A DNA stretch of 64,000 bases from NCBI GenBank assembly GCA_025769875.1, contig JAGFNK010000053.1:62001-126000 (forward strand), given 5' to 3'. Shown here piece after piece: positions 10,431 through 23,600 of the stretch. This DNA comes from Russula earlei. Lineage: Eukaryota; Basidiomycota; Agaricomycetes; Russulales; Russulaceae. A program made the position numbers and the translations under genes. Positions within the stretch are counted from its first letter, which is position 1. Every line of letters starts with the position of its first letter. Under the pieces are notes generated by a model that was not told the DNA's origin, did no database searches, and was given only the letters and a program-made list of their open reading frames with translations.

Positions 10431-12937
10431 CTAATTGATATGCATCCTCTGGCAGTTCACGCACATCCCCGTGGCGCGTCCCACCGCCTGCACAAAGTTC
10501 ATGCAGTCGCCAGTCTGACTGTCCTGTAATCCATACACTGGCGGCGGTGGTGGCGCTCGTACGTCAGGTCGACGTGGCGGCGGGGGCGGGGGCGGCGCCT
10601 TTCGTACGTCGGTTTGCCTGCGTGGTAGTGGCGGGGGTACTTTCTTCGGGTGCCCACTGCTCGCGTTATCTTGGTTCCGAGAGACGACGAACCCGTCGTC
10701 ATCACTTGCGCGTCGGCGTACGAGTCTGGATTGCTCCTGCTCCGACTCATCTGCCGCGCTCTCCGCAAGGCTCTCCGAATCGTAGCTATGTCCGTACCCG
10801 CTCCCGAGTGAGGCACTCGTAAGTGGTCCGTGCTCCGAGTCCGTATACTGCGCCATCGCATGGTGATCACCAAATGGATGTGATGGGTTAATGTCGTCGC
10901 GCTCGGTGTTGGTCGTCCGTGCATGCGCCGTGTCGAGGCTGCTGCGTGGAGGAATTGATGTATCGCTATCCACAAGTGTTTGCCGGCTGCCTGAAAGCGA
11001 GTCCGTCGCCGCATCCGAGCTTGCTTTGGATGACAACTTTCTGGGAAGTAGTGAAGACGTAGGGGCGGCAGGTGGCTTAGATGGGGCGCGGTGAGATTTT
11101 GTCGTAATGGGCTCCGTGTACACAGAGGGGAACAGGCCTTTCTTTCCGTCGAGTTGGCCCATCATCCAACCGTCGATAACCTCCCCAACGACGACAATCT
11201 CATCGCCAGTATGAAACGACAGTTCGTCAGAACTACCACGGTAATCGCTCACTGCGCGGACGACCTTCAGACCTTCAGTCTCCCTGCCGCGTGTCCTTGG
11301 GCCTAAGGCTGGAATACGAGCGGAAGTGTTGTTCTGTTGAGACTTGGACCATTTCCCGAGGGAAAGCAACGAGGCGCTCCTCGAGACCTGGGTAGGGCTT
11401 CCGGGTGTTCCTTCGGAGTCACTGCTGTCGCTCTCATCGTCGTCACCACTGCGCAGAGATGTGAATTGCTCGCGGTCCTTCTTCGGACCATTACGGCCCC
11501 ACACGGACCAGCTCCCCTTTTTCTTCTCATCTTTTTCTCTCTTATCCCGCGCCACGTCCACGGCGCTACCTGTAGTCGTTTGAGAATCGGATCGTTTGCG
11601 GCTGCTGCGCACAGATCCTGAAGAACCTTTGCGAGAACGCGGCCGCGGCGATGGCACGTCGTCTATGCTGGCGGCACTATCTGATGAAGGAGAACGTGAT
11701 CGGGTACGAGCTTTCGAACTAGCACGCGACCTGATTTTGGGCCCGGGCGACTCGGCCCCTTCGCGAGAAAAATCGTACATTGGACCTATGGGTCTTCGTG
11801 GCTCCATCAGGTTCGCGATTTGTTCTCTGCGGAATTGGAGTTTATCGCTCAGTCTTAGATAAGGAACAGCACGCACCTTCCAGGCCAATTATCCTTGACA
11901 TCTCGCAGGATCTGGGTATATTGTTCAGCATAGTTGAGTTCGCTGTGCAGGAGAGAACCGAGCTCGCGGATTTGATCGATCTCATTTTGTTGAATGGCTT
12001 CAATGCGTGATTGGACCTCAAGTTCAGCCTCGTCGCTTCAAAGGGACGTTGTCAGATCAAGTGAATTGAGGCGATAAATGTACATACTATCGGAATTCGG
12101 ATTTCTCGAGTTCTTCTTGAGCCTCACGTCGGTCCTTTTCTTTAGCCTTCTTGTTGTTTTCCACGCGCTCGACTTGCTTCATGGCAGCATCTCTATTCAG
12201 CCTTTGTGAAATGATCAGTCTCACCCTCCGGACGACGGTGCTCGGGTTTCTTCACACCTGCGAGTCTCGAGTTTTTTTCTTTCAGCCTCATAGTCTTTGA
12301 TTTGATCTAGGAAGCGTTCAAGTGCGATGATGAGAGAGCTGCCCAGAGTTCGGCCCAGAGCCTCCTGTGCTGTCGCAATATTACAGAATGCACGTCCAAA
12401 TGTGATAAGCGCCTGTCCTGTACGTCATCGTTAAGCAGAGCTGGCTGGGCAGGCGGTAATGCCATGGTTACCAAGCAGAGAGTCATCATCAAAGTCTTCG
12501 CCGTGACGGACCATGGTGATTCCAAAAGCCTCTCTGGGAAGCAGCTTGTCGGAATCATCGAGAGCGGGGGAGACCTTTTTCTTGGATATGGACTTGTGGT
12601 ATCGTTCTGCAGCGAGTTGGAGTCTTGAAGGGGTGGCAACAAGTCCGGGATCGGTGACAGGAAGACGGGGAGAGGAGATCGGGTAGACGCACCTATGTAG
12701 GCCTTCTTTGCGGAGTTCTATCTCCTGCTCGAGCTCCTTGGCTTCACCTGTGAGCGTCGTCTTCTCTTTGGCGTTGATGACCTCATCGGCCCACTGCGAA
12801 CCGGTGGCGCCACTGTTCAGCCTGTGAGCCAGATGGGGTGAGAGGGCGCACCTGACGCAACCTTCCGAGCTATAGTACACGCGAGTTGTGTGAGATTGAA
12901 GAGCAGGAGAGGGATCACTCACTCGCTTTGTGGCCAT
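10431..12937 (-). CDS. BAR and SH3 domain protein
   Basis: Six exon blocks fit in phase (12693-12937, 12472-12623, 12258-12417, 12088-12201, 11877-12035, 10431-11826), about 741 residues. The first five encode a BAR domain: helices with FGRAFCNIATAQEALGRTL, LIIALERFLDQIKDYEAERK, then EAIQQNEIDQIRELGSLL and YAEQYTQILRDVK. A Ser/Arg-rich linker follows, then one SH3 domain (LKVVRAVSDYRGSSDELSFH...GLFPSVYTEPI), proline-rich motifs PPPLPRR and PPPPPPPRR, and a C-terminal Cys motif (CMNFVQ...GMCVNCQRMH). BAR domains bend membranes, and SH3/PxxP parts recruit actin or endocytic partners. The extreme N-terminus is unsure: a GTGAGT donor directly after MATKR suggests an extra small intron. Confidence 0.85.
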
Positions 12938-13155
12938 GGTCTGTGATTTTGATGGTATTTGTTATTTTGAATTTTATTTGATCTTCTAGCGCGTTATTTG
13001 TTCGTGTTTGTTTTGCCTGCTCCTCGTGCGCACCCCGTGGCTCTCGACGTTAGCATTACCATCGACAACGACGACCCCGCGGGTTTTGAAAGTGTAAGGC
13101 CATGCCGCCTCGATCGTGAATATTAATTGATTCATACCAGTAGCAACCACACGCC
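12938..13155. promoter_or_regulatory. Divergent promoter of BAR-SH3 and Msb1-like genes
   Basis: These 218 bp separate the start codons of two divergent genes that both belong to cortical or polarity functions. The centre is T-rich on the plus strand. No specific operator was recognised. Confidence 0.4.
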
Positions 13156-16100
13156 ATGCCTTCTTTCCTCTCCAGGCTTCTAGGACGTAAGAAAGGACAG
13201 GATCCAGAACTATCCCCAGACGACCAGGGATATCCTCCTCCCTTACTAGAAGGTAAATTCGAGGCCATTTCCCCCAATGTCTCACCCTCCGCCGCGTTCT
13301 TCACCGACCCCGGAGCGGCACAAATCCGTGGGGATGACAAGCTGAAAGACAAGGAATCTCCCTTCTACCTCTTTCGCGCGAGACCGCGTCCCTCCCCAGA
13401 CGTGCATACCCCGTTGAAAGCCGCTCCAGATGTCCCTCACCTATCCCTCAATCTTCCCGTCACCAAGGTCCGCGGTCGAGCTTTGGACGTAGTCTTTGAA
13501 GCCGCTCCTGAAACGTCTGCCCTCCTCGATGACGATACTATCGGAGAGAAGCGTCTCACCCCTCACGAAGCCCTCTCTCTTGTGCGCTCATGTTCTCAAG
13601 TCATCGTCGAACGTGGTATGTTTCCCTCCCGCCTCTAACCGAACGTCGCCATCATGCCCCATCGTTTCCCAGGTCTTGAGACTCTCGGCGTCATGCACCC
13701 ACACTGGCACTCTGCGTCACCTGAAATCCAGCGCAGACTTATCTCCCTCTATCTTCTATCTTTGACTTCCGCCAGCTTCAAAGACACAGCTTCACTTACC
13801 GCCACAATGGCATTCGAATCCGAACTCCACTATGTTCGTTCGCCACAGGACGTCGCTGCCGTCCTTCGTTGGGGTTTGCGACACCTCAGATTGGACGGTG
13901 ATAGTTTCGGCAACGAGTCTGGTGATTGGACGTGGTATCACACGTTTGCCGAGGCCGAGCGCGCGGCCTCCTATCCACCTGAGGCTTTCTCCAAACTACT
14001 TATTCCTCAGCTCCCTGCCGCACACACTGAACTTCTCCTTGCCACGCTTGACATCATTTCATCTCTCTCAACACGCGGCGATGCAAATGGTAGCTCAGGC
14101 AGCAAGCTCTCGAAATTGTTTGGTCTATGGCTACTTATCTCTGAGCGCTCTGTGCAAGGCGACGACTGGACGGCATTCTATGACCGATGGGCCCGCGCCG
14201 GGCGCATCCTTGAACACTTGTTTTTGGCTCGGATACGGTTTGCTTCTATCCTTTTCAGCTCTCTCACACCCCTGACAATCTCACCTACAGCAATGATGCA
14301 CCTAATTTACCACGTCGGCTCACTGACCTTATTGAACACTACCCTTACGATCACGTCTCCGACTTTCCCAAGGACGACCTGTTGCCACGTCCGCGATTCT
14401 CAACGAGGCAATATGATGCATTATTCGTGCGGTTGGACACGGAATATGCTGCCGCCTTGAAGCCCAAGTCACATCCGCTTCGGCTCATCGCAGACGCTCT
14501 CCGCGCCGAATGTACGAATGAATCCGTGACTGCTGAAGACGATAGCCTATGGGATGCGATCAAAAAGGCCTCTCTTATTTTTGATGCTTCGGAAGGCCCT
14601 AGCGACGCTGCACCCGCAGAGCCCATTCCGATCTTCTCTAACGTCTTTTCCGATGAGACCATCCGCCTACTTTCTCTCATCCCTGTGGACGTATCAGATA
14701 AGGAAAAATCTGCACCGACATTTGTGCTTCAGTCGCCTATCTCTCTCGGCCTGCAGCGATCATTCTCTCTTCCCGAGACCCCACTCAGCCCTGTTTCAGC
14801 TGATCATGGTCCTCCTCCATCAGTTAGGCAGGCCCATGTAGCCCCTATCCTTATCGCGAACAACAGCACTGCCCCAACGACTGCCTCGCCCGACACTCCG
14901 GCTGACTGGCTGCAATTCTCGAGTCAGGGATTCGGAGCCATTCCTGATTCACGGGATTTCATTGCTAAATTGTGGGATGATGACATTGAAGTGACCGTCC
15001 CTCCCGCGCCGTTATCGCGTAAATCCTCTCGCCGCGCACACTCACGACGCTCCTCTGTTGACACCGCCCGGATGTCCGTACCACCTTTGCCTGCTCCTCC
15101 TCCACCTCCCATCTCGAAGACGACTCTGATAGCCAAGATCAAGCTAGATGAGGCCTTCATCGACTTCTGGGCTGATTCCCTTCTCGACCCGATTTCGAAA
15201 CGTTGGCCACCTTTCGTACTCTGCCAGCTCAAACCACTCCCTTCATCTGCTACTTTCAGCCCCCCCACCCCGACCTGGCTCGTCATTGAGCAACGCTTAG
15301 TGTCCCTCGTTCCTGTCTCTCCAGTAAAGGAAGAGGCCGAGACCACCGTCCCACCGGCTCGTCCTCGTGCCTCATCTCCCCGTCCATCCCTCCGCACCGA
15401 GTCATCGCGGCTCAGCGCAGCGTTCTCTATCGCGTCAAAGCGCTTCACATTCTTCACAGGAGGTAGCAACGATCCCAAGAGCCCCCAGGATAGAACCGCT
15501 CGACTGCCTCAGGTGGGCGAATTTGGGGAAGTTGCCAATGTGATAGGAGACGATGCGCTCGCAAAAGAATCAAGGGAGGAGGCTGGAGCGAAGGTCGATG
15601 TGGGGGTGGGTGCGGCGCTGGTTGTTGATGCCGCCGCGCTCACCGTCGCTGGGGCAGCAGCGGCTGCAGTTGCAGCTACTCATGAGGAGATCGCCCAAAC
15701 ACCCAAGGAGAATGTTTTTTCTGCTCCAGTCTTGGAGATCGCGCGGTCTGAGCTTGCCGGGGTCTCCGTACCCAAGGCTGACCTCGTGAAAGACGAGCCC
15801 CGGCACGCTGCCACAACGCAGAATGGCCCCGCCCAGGACATTCACCAGGATGAGGAGCATCGCGAGCTCGACCTCGAGACGGCTGCTACTCAGGGTCCTG
15901 GTGGTGCGGATGCTGCCATGGTCTCATCCGTAGATAGCAAGCCTGTCGAGACCTACAGTCAGCTGCCAGTCACCGAAGCCGAGATTACGCAGCTAGAACA
16001 AGAAACTGTTCCTGTTGTCCCACAAATGGCAGGCCGAGCTAAAGCTGCCCCCCCTGAACCTGAAACCATACCCCTAGAGTCTGCGCCCGTTCTGGAGCCA

Positions 16101-19100
16101 CCTGCGCCAGAACCATCGACAGCGCCAGTCGTGGACTATGCAACGCCTGATGAGGAGAAAGACGCAATTTTCGTCGTCTCAGAACCTGTTATCCTAGATG
16201 GACCCCCAATGGAAGAGCCCAAGTTTTCTGGGGGACCTCCAGCGGAAACGATGCAAGCCCTGCGGAGAGCACGCCAGTTCAGGTACCTGTTCCAGTGCCC
16301 CCTGTTGCTGCTTTTGAGGAACCCGTAGCAGAGGAGACTGTTGTCTCACAGGTAACTATTCTTGAGACTGTCATTGGGCCCGAAGCCACTGTTCAGGATT
16401 CGCCAGCCGACGAGGCGACACCAGCTGGGCCCGACTACACTCCTGCTGATGGATTCGTCCTGGTTTCTGAGACATCTAAGGCGGCATTGGTGGAAGCTGA
16501 AGAACCGCCGAGTGAGGTTGCCTCAGCTACTAGGCCTGAGGATGATATATCGACGGGGAAAAACACCCAGGTCGTTCCGTTAGACGACTCGGAGCCAGTC
16601 ATTGTCGAGAAACCTTCTGCCACGGAATTTGAGCCCATCCCTGCTGATGATACTGCGCTTGCCACCCAGGTATCTCCTTTCGACGAGGGTCCGGCCGCAG
16701 ATTCTGTTTACGCTGCGGAAGTTATTCCTCACCCTGAGGAACCAGCACTGGAAGTAGTTGAGCCCGCCATCGAGGAAGACGCTCCGCCCATTGTTATTCC
16801 TGTCAACGATGAAACTTTCTCAGGAAGGCCTGACGATGTGAAAGCGGCCGACTTCGAGCAAGCGACAGAACCGGCTCCGGTCCCCAATGATACCGCGCTC
16901 CCAGTCCCTGAGAATGCTGACTTCCCTGCTGCTCAATCCACCGATGAGACAGCCCTTTCCGATGAGGAACGAGACGCAGAACACGCACACTTCACCATCC
17001 AATCCGCAGAAAGAGAGTCTTATCACGCCCCAAGTGCAGGATGCCATTATCGAGGAGCACCCGGTGGCTGAGGAAAGTCGCGCCATCTCCGAGGTTTTCC
17101 CCAGCGAAGTCCATCATGACAGGGGATCTAGCTGCATCACAGGAAGATGAAACGTGCGCTGCGTCAGCTGAATCAGCTATTGCTGAGAGTATGGCTCTTT
17201 GTTCCACACGTTTCGACATTTTTCATGATACCCTTTCAGGCACTCCTGAAGCTGAGCTCGGGCCAGTTGGAACTTCCATCTTAAGCGGAATCTCCCCGCA
17301 AGAAATGCCAGAGGGGTCTGCGCCTGAGCCATTAACGGCCATCTCCAATGACTTCGGTGTATTCTCCGACGAACGGATTTGCAGAGCCTGCTATTGCCCA
17401 TGCTGAAGCTAGCATAGGCGAGCCGGACTCTACTGTGACGACCACCGGGTACACGTCGATTACTGGCCCCGTCAATGAAGCATCCGCGCTGAAGGCCGAA
17501 GCAGGCATTATTCCGGAATCCCAGGCCAGCAACAATAATTCAGAGCGTGCGCTTGCTGCCGAGGAACTTTCAACACCTGGTCCACAAGGTTCTTGTCGCT
17601 GTTCCCGAGGAGCCTGTGCCTCCCACTGGAGCTGAAACACATGCGGAAGCGCTGACATGTGCCGTTCAGGAGCCTGCTTCTACCACCGATGAGGCAGCCT
17701 CTGTTGCTGCAGACCACTTCACGCCGCCCCCAGTATCTGCTGCTCAGGAACCCGCTCCCGAGGAAGCAACTGCCCCCGAAGTTGCCGAGACAATCGTGGA
17801 AGCACCGGCTCCCGTTCCTGCGGAGTCAGACCCTGTTCCCGAAGAGGCCACACTAGTTGCCACCAACGCTTCTGTTGCAAACCCAGTGCCGGCGATTCAG
17901 GAACCCGCTGCGAAGGAGGCTTCTGCTCAGGACCATACTCCTACGAAACTACCAGCGCCTGTACCTGAGGAACCCACCTCCCTCGAAGAGGCGGTGCCTG
18001 ATACTGACGATGTACCCGTGCTGGAGGAACCCACTCTCATCGTCGAGGGGGCCGCAACTACAACCGGCGAAGGTCCCGCGGATTCCTCACCTATGCCTGA
18101 GGAACCAACCCGAATCGTTGAGAACGCTTCACCTGCTACGAATGAAGCACCTGTAGATCCCGCACCTGCGCCGGAGGTATTCCCTGAAGAAGCTGCACCT
18201 GTTACGACCGAAGTATCCGTGCCTAATGAACCCAATCTCATCTTCGATGAGACTGCACCTGCTCCTAGTGAAGCACCTGCAGATCCCGCACCTGTTCCTG
18301 GGGAGCCAACCCTAATCGTTGAGGACGCTTCGCCTGCCACTATCGAAGCACGCGCAGATCCTATACCCGTCCCCGAGGAACCCGTCCCCTCTCGTTGAGG
18401 AAACTGCGTCCGGTACTAACGAAGGATCAGCGGATTCTGCACCCGTGCTCAAGGAATCAGCACCATACGTTGAGGCTGCGCCTGCTGCTGACGAAGCGAC
18501 CGCAAATCCTGCACTCGCACTTGAAGAACTAGCCCCTCTTCCTGAAGAGGTTGTGCCTGTCACTGACGAAGCACCCGTGCCTGCAGAGCCCACTCTCATC
18601 GTCGAGGCTGCCCCTGCTACTAGCGATGCACCTGCGGATCACACACCCGTGCCTGAGGAACCAGTCCCGATCCTTGAGGACACTGCCACTCCTTCTAGCG
18701 AAGCACCTCCAGAGCCTACTCCCGTTCCTGAGGAACCCGACCCCCTCCTCGAGGAGGTTGCGCCTGATATTGACGAAGCACCTGTGGATCCCGCATCCGT
18801 GCCCGAGGAACCGATACCATATGTTGAGGAAGCTGCGCCTGCTGTTGATGAAGCGCCCACGGATCCTGTATACGCACCCGAGGATCCCGCCTCTCTCGCT
18901 GAAGAGGCCGCGCCTGTCACTAACGAAGCACCATTGCCTCCGGAACCGATTCTCATCGTCAAGGACGCTGCCCCCGCTACTAGCGAATCTTCTGCGGCTC
19001 CTGCACCCGTGCCTGAAGAGCTTGACTCTCTCCCTGAGGCGGAGCCTGCTTCTAACAAAGCACCTTCGGATCCTGCACCTGAGGAACCCACCCCTCTTCT

Positions 19101-19943
19101 TGAGGCTGTGCCGGGTGCTAGTGAAGCACCTGCGGATCCTACACCCGTACCTGAGGAACCCACGACTCACCACGAGGAGGTTGTGCCTATAACTAGCGAA
19201 GCACCCCCGGCTTCCGTCCCTTTGCCCAATGAGCCTGCTTCAATCACGCAGCCCGAGATAGCTGCACTTGTTGTTGAGACTCTGGCCCCCGTTTCCGAGA
19301 AAGGCGACACGGCACCCGAGCAGTTCGCGCCGGACCACGCTGGGACCCCGACACCTGGTGAACCTGCCCTCGTTGTCGAGGAGCCAGAGGAGAACTCAGC
19401 ACCTCTGCCTGAAGATCCGGCCCCCACAGCAGATAGTGCCGCCGATCCTACTACAGATGAAACTCCAGCAAAAACCGGAGAACATGGCGCGGAAGGATTC
19501 CCCGCCCCAGAACCTGTAGCAGCGGTAGCTGACGAAAATGCCTCCGCCGCCGAAGAAACGACAACTGGCTGGGAGGGCACTGGTGAGGCAGAGCCCGCTG
19601 CTGAGGGGCCACTCCCTGCTGCAGGGGCATTAGACACACAGGAGTCCGTGGCCCGTTCGAACGATGATGCTACTGTGATCCTAACGGAACCTCTGAGCGA
19701 ACCCCGCACCGCGGCTTCCGAACTAGAGGCATTTGCAGCAGCCTTGACGTCCAGTGACGCGGCTGATAATGCCTCCTCTGGTAAGATAATGCTCTTAATT
19801 TTTTCCCATTTCATGTGACCTCCCTGATATTCTATCCCCTTCGCGGGGCGATGAATGACCCAGAACACGAACGCGAAATCGAGATCGAACCGGAATCAGT
19901 CGAGCCCGTCGCCGCTGATGAGGAGGCGGCTAACGTGGCATGA
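13156..19943 (+). CDS. Msb1/Mug8-like morphogenesis protein with repeat tail
   Basis: The N-terminal half is a clear member of the fungal Msb1/Mug8 (DUF1708) family, linked in yeasts to Rho-dependent polarised growth. Exons 13156-13615, 13673-14237 and from 14291 join cleanly; landmarks are MPSFLSRLLGRKK, ETLGVMHPHWHSASPEIQRRLISL, SKLFGLWLLISERS, FLARIRNDAPNLPRRL and DEAFIDFWADSLLDPISKRWP. From about 15950 the protein becomes a long Glu/Pro/Ala-rich tail; part of it is a degenerate 25-residue tandem repeat (pattern DEAPxDPxxVPEEPxxxxEEAAPxx). A last intron (donor about 19779, acceptor before 19862) leads to a short acidic C-terminus and TGA at 19941-19943. In the tail the open frame changes about six times between 16,250 and 18,390, so the exact tail cannot be stated. 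Confidence 0.75.
17650..19220 (+). repeat. Degenerate 75-bp coding tandem repeat
   Basis: Within the tail of the Msb1-like gene a unit of about 75 bp (25 residues) recurs many times, for example at 18772-18846, 18847-18921 and 19117-19191. Key residues are an EAP start, a DP pair, PEEP in the middle and an acidic E(E/D)A end. Copies vary from 20 to 25 residues. Confidence 0.7.
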
Positions 19944-20678
19944 ATCGCCTTTCGTGAACGCCCTACCTGTTTTTTCTTTCGGTATACCCGCTTGACCGAT
20001 AGTAAAAAACGCCTTAGTCCAACCTCTCGGTTCAATCTTGTTTCCCTGTTCTCGACCTTTGCTTTAACCTTGTATTCGTACGGAAGAAGCAGCCGTTTTG
20101 TATACCCTCTCTACCCCTGGAGGCCGTCCCGCGCGTACGTAGAAACACAGTTGTCTTGCTCTCTAACTTTGTCTTCTCCCTCTTTTTTCTCATCAGCATC
20201 GATTTCCGTTCATTCGCATCCATGTCGTCTCTCGTTTCCTCTTCTATCCTTTTCTCTGCGATTCAGCTTCTTTATGCAATGCACTCAACTTCGACGACAC
20301 AGCGTCCATCCATCATCTACTGACTGACGAATACATATTTTGTAATTTCGCCTGAATTTTCTCTCGTTTTACAGCTATGCTACTACCTCCTCTTTTGCAC
20401 TATCAGTGTGCATTACGGTTCCTGGATCTCTCAATTGTATATATTTTTCTTCCGCGAGGTTTAGTCGGCAGTCTTGGACGTGATATATTCATCTTTTGTC
20501 TTCAGGTACATGGCGCGAGTCGACAACTACCGTTAGCCCCCAGGCACTCGGACCACCAGGTGCACATGAATATCCAAGATGTGAAAAGAACAAGGGTCCT
20601 TGAGGCATGAGGCCCGAGGCTCTATGTTTGTACAGATCCATTTCAGACATCTGGCAGATCCTTAACTTTGAAATTGTT
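19944..20678. other. Intergenic, pyrimidine-rich
   Basis: Convergent 3' flanks of the Msb1-like gene and glycogen phosphorylase. The plus strand is strongly T/C-rich from about 20,030 to 20,480. No conserved coding frame was seen. Confidence 0.5.
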
Positions 20679-23600
20679 TCAGAACTTGACGCTTTCAATG
20701 TTCCAGTATTCTTGTGCATAATCTTGGATGGCGCGGTCGGAACTGAATTTCCCCATCTAGTTATCAAGCAAGCGGTGGGATCAGGGATCCTGGTCGCGGA
20801 CGCGGCATGAATGGGGAACTGACCTTGGCCGTCGTTCGGATGCTCTTTTTAACCCACTCGGTGCGGTCTGCGTATGCCTCATCAACCATTTCCAGAGCGC
20901 GAATGTCTGTAGTCACGGTCAGTTGTTTTGCTCATTTGCATTACATTTGATCGAAAGAACGTACATGAGTCGAAGTCGTCCGTCAAAAGGTAGAAATCAC
21001 CCTCGCGAATGGTATTAAGTAGCCTATTATGACGGTGTCATGTCGATCCCATTAAGACTTGTTCTGAACACTCACGGCTCGTACACGCCGTCGCTGCCGA
21101 AAATACCCGAGGAGACCGTGTTGAGAACATGTGCGAGGGCCGGTGACTTCTGCTCTACCGGGATGGGATGGTATGTGTGTCGATATCGCAAATCCTCGAC
21201 ATCTGGTGTGAGGTTCCCAAAGAAGACTGTACGACCAAAATCAGCATTCAGACATCGAAGTCAAAAGTTGGACGAAAATGTAACTCACAGACATTATCGT
21301 CGCCCACCTCCTCGGCAATCTCGATATTAGCACCGTCAACAGTGCCGACGAGCAATCCACCATTGAGACAGAACTTCATGTTGGACGTGCCAGATGCCTC
21401 TGTACCGGCTGTCGAGATATGTTGCGAGATGTCCGATGCAGGGATGAGAATTTCCGCAACAGAAACGGAGTAGTCTGGCAAGAAGAAGAGCGAGAGGTAC
21501 TGGTTTGTATCAGGGTCGGCGTTGATGACTCGGGCGACGTTCACAATGAGTCGGATAGTCTGTGAATAATCATTCCACTGCTAGGTCAACTGCCGGCAAG
21601 GGTACTCACAAGCTTTGCGATGTAGTCTTAATAGGACCAAGGATCAGCCGGTAACAATAAAGCAGATAGGTGATCAACGTACATCCAGGAGCCGCTTTTC
21701 CAGCAAAGAACACCACCTTTTTCACGACTTTTTTTCGTTCCTCGGGTGTCAAGCTCTTTATCAACAAGTACCTCTGCGCGAAAGATATAGAAACATTGGA
21801 CTCTCCCCTCAGCCGGACATATGATACGTACATGAATCACCCCAAGGATGTTAAGTGTTTGGCGCTTATACTCGTGAAGGCGCTTGATCTGGACATCAAA
21901 CAAGGCGTGCGCGTCAACCTTGATGCCTAGTTGACGCTCAACGAATAATGCGAGGCGCTCCTTATTCTGGTGCTTCACGGCTGCCCAGCGGGCCTGGAAC
22001 TGCGGATCATCAACGTGTGCGAGTAATCCTTTGAGCTTGTATAGATCCTTCAGCCACACATTGCGGTCGATCTTGAGTGTGTCAGTGATGAGCGCAGACA
22101 GGGATGGGTTGCACTACGCGAATCAAAGCATATTCAGAAGGATTATATCTCTCCTGGGGAAATTAAAAAGCTTTACCTGGTCTAGCCACCGACGAGGCGT
22201 AACTAGAGAGGGCTCGGTAAGTTGTAGATCGGTACCGTGATGCGGGAGCCCGAACGTACTTCCATTTGTGACATTGCCGAATTTGCTCAGCCCGTAAAAC
22301 TCGACGAAGTCTGGGAAGAGGTTCTTCTGCACCAAGTTCGAATGGAGCTCGGCGACACCATTGACTTTTCTGCTTCCGACAACTGCGAGATTGGCCATGC
22401 GGACCTGCTTGGGGAAACCCTCTGTAAAATGGGATCTAGGTTACCCATTGTGATGGCATATGGGGTTATTGGGAAGAACCTTCTATGAGGGACAGGCGTG
22501 CGAGCCTGTCGCGGTCTCCGGGGAACCTCTTCTCTACGGCTACCAAGGCGTGAGCATAAATAGGTAATAAGCGACGATGTGCATACATTTAAGGAAGAGC
22601 CTTTGAACGCAGTCGACGTTAGAAAAGTCACTTTACCGGTTATGCAAAGACGTACATGTTCTTCAAGAATGTATTTCCGTCAAAGCAAAATTGGCATGAT
22701 AGGAGAGCGACTCACAATGTCAAAGATGATTTGCATATGCCTTGGAAGAAGGTGCTCCATGAGCGGAACTGACCATTTCTCAAGAGCCTCCTACACGCCG
22801 CAGATTGGCCACAGCGGAGACGAGTAATAAAGCTGAAGACGCACGGGAAGTACCGTGTGGTTTGTGAAAAAGAACGTATTGGTAACGATTGTCCATGCGC
22901 TATCCCAAGAAAGTTCCTCCTCATCAACAAGGATGCGCATGAGCTCGACAATAGCAAGTGTCGGATGCGTCTACGGGATGCCATCAGTTATTATTATTAC
23001 CAAACGCGTTAAGATCCCCACGTCATTGAGCTGAATTGCATTATCTAAGAAAAGTTGTTAGCGAAAAAGTAATGTATACGTATAAATGAACACACATTCT
23101 GCAAACTCGGAGATCGGCTTTTCGAGGTTTTTGAAACGACGTAACATGTCCGCAAGGCTGGCAGCAGTCCAGAAGTATTGTTGCTTCAGACGCAGCTCCT
23201 TTCCAACTGCAACCGTTCAACATATGTTGACATCGAGAGGAATGCGCAACATACAGGACGTGTGGTCATTCGGATAAAGTACGGAAGTGATTGCAGCTGC
23301 CGAGTTGGATGACTCCACGGCACGCTCATAGTTTCCGGCTGCAGGCGAAGAAGGTCAGCATGAATGGGGACGTACGGTGGCGTTCGCGAATTGCAACGAA
23401 CCGTTGAAGCTCTGAAGATCAAAACCACGCTTTGGCTTACTCTCCCAGAGCCGGAGGTTATTCGTGCTTCTGGTTCCGTACCCGGGAATCATCACGTCAT
23501 ACGCAATTGCGAGTACCTCCTGGCCACCACTCCACGTTGCGCGGCCAGTTCCTTCACCCCATCGCTGCGCGCTCCCGTAAAATCTGACCTCATAGGTGAC

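Noticed and set aside
18312..19868. Several long minus-strand frames across the Msb1-like tail
   Set aside because: They are shadows of the 75-bp repeat on the coding strand and have Ser/Gly-rich, low-complexity content with no domains.
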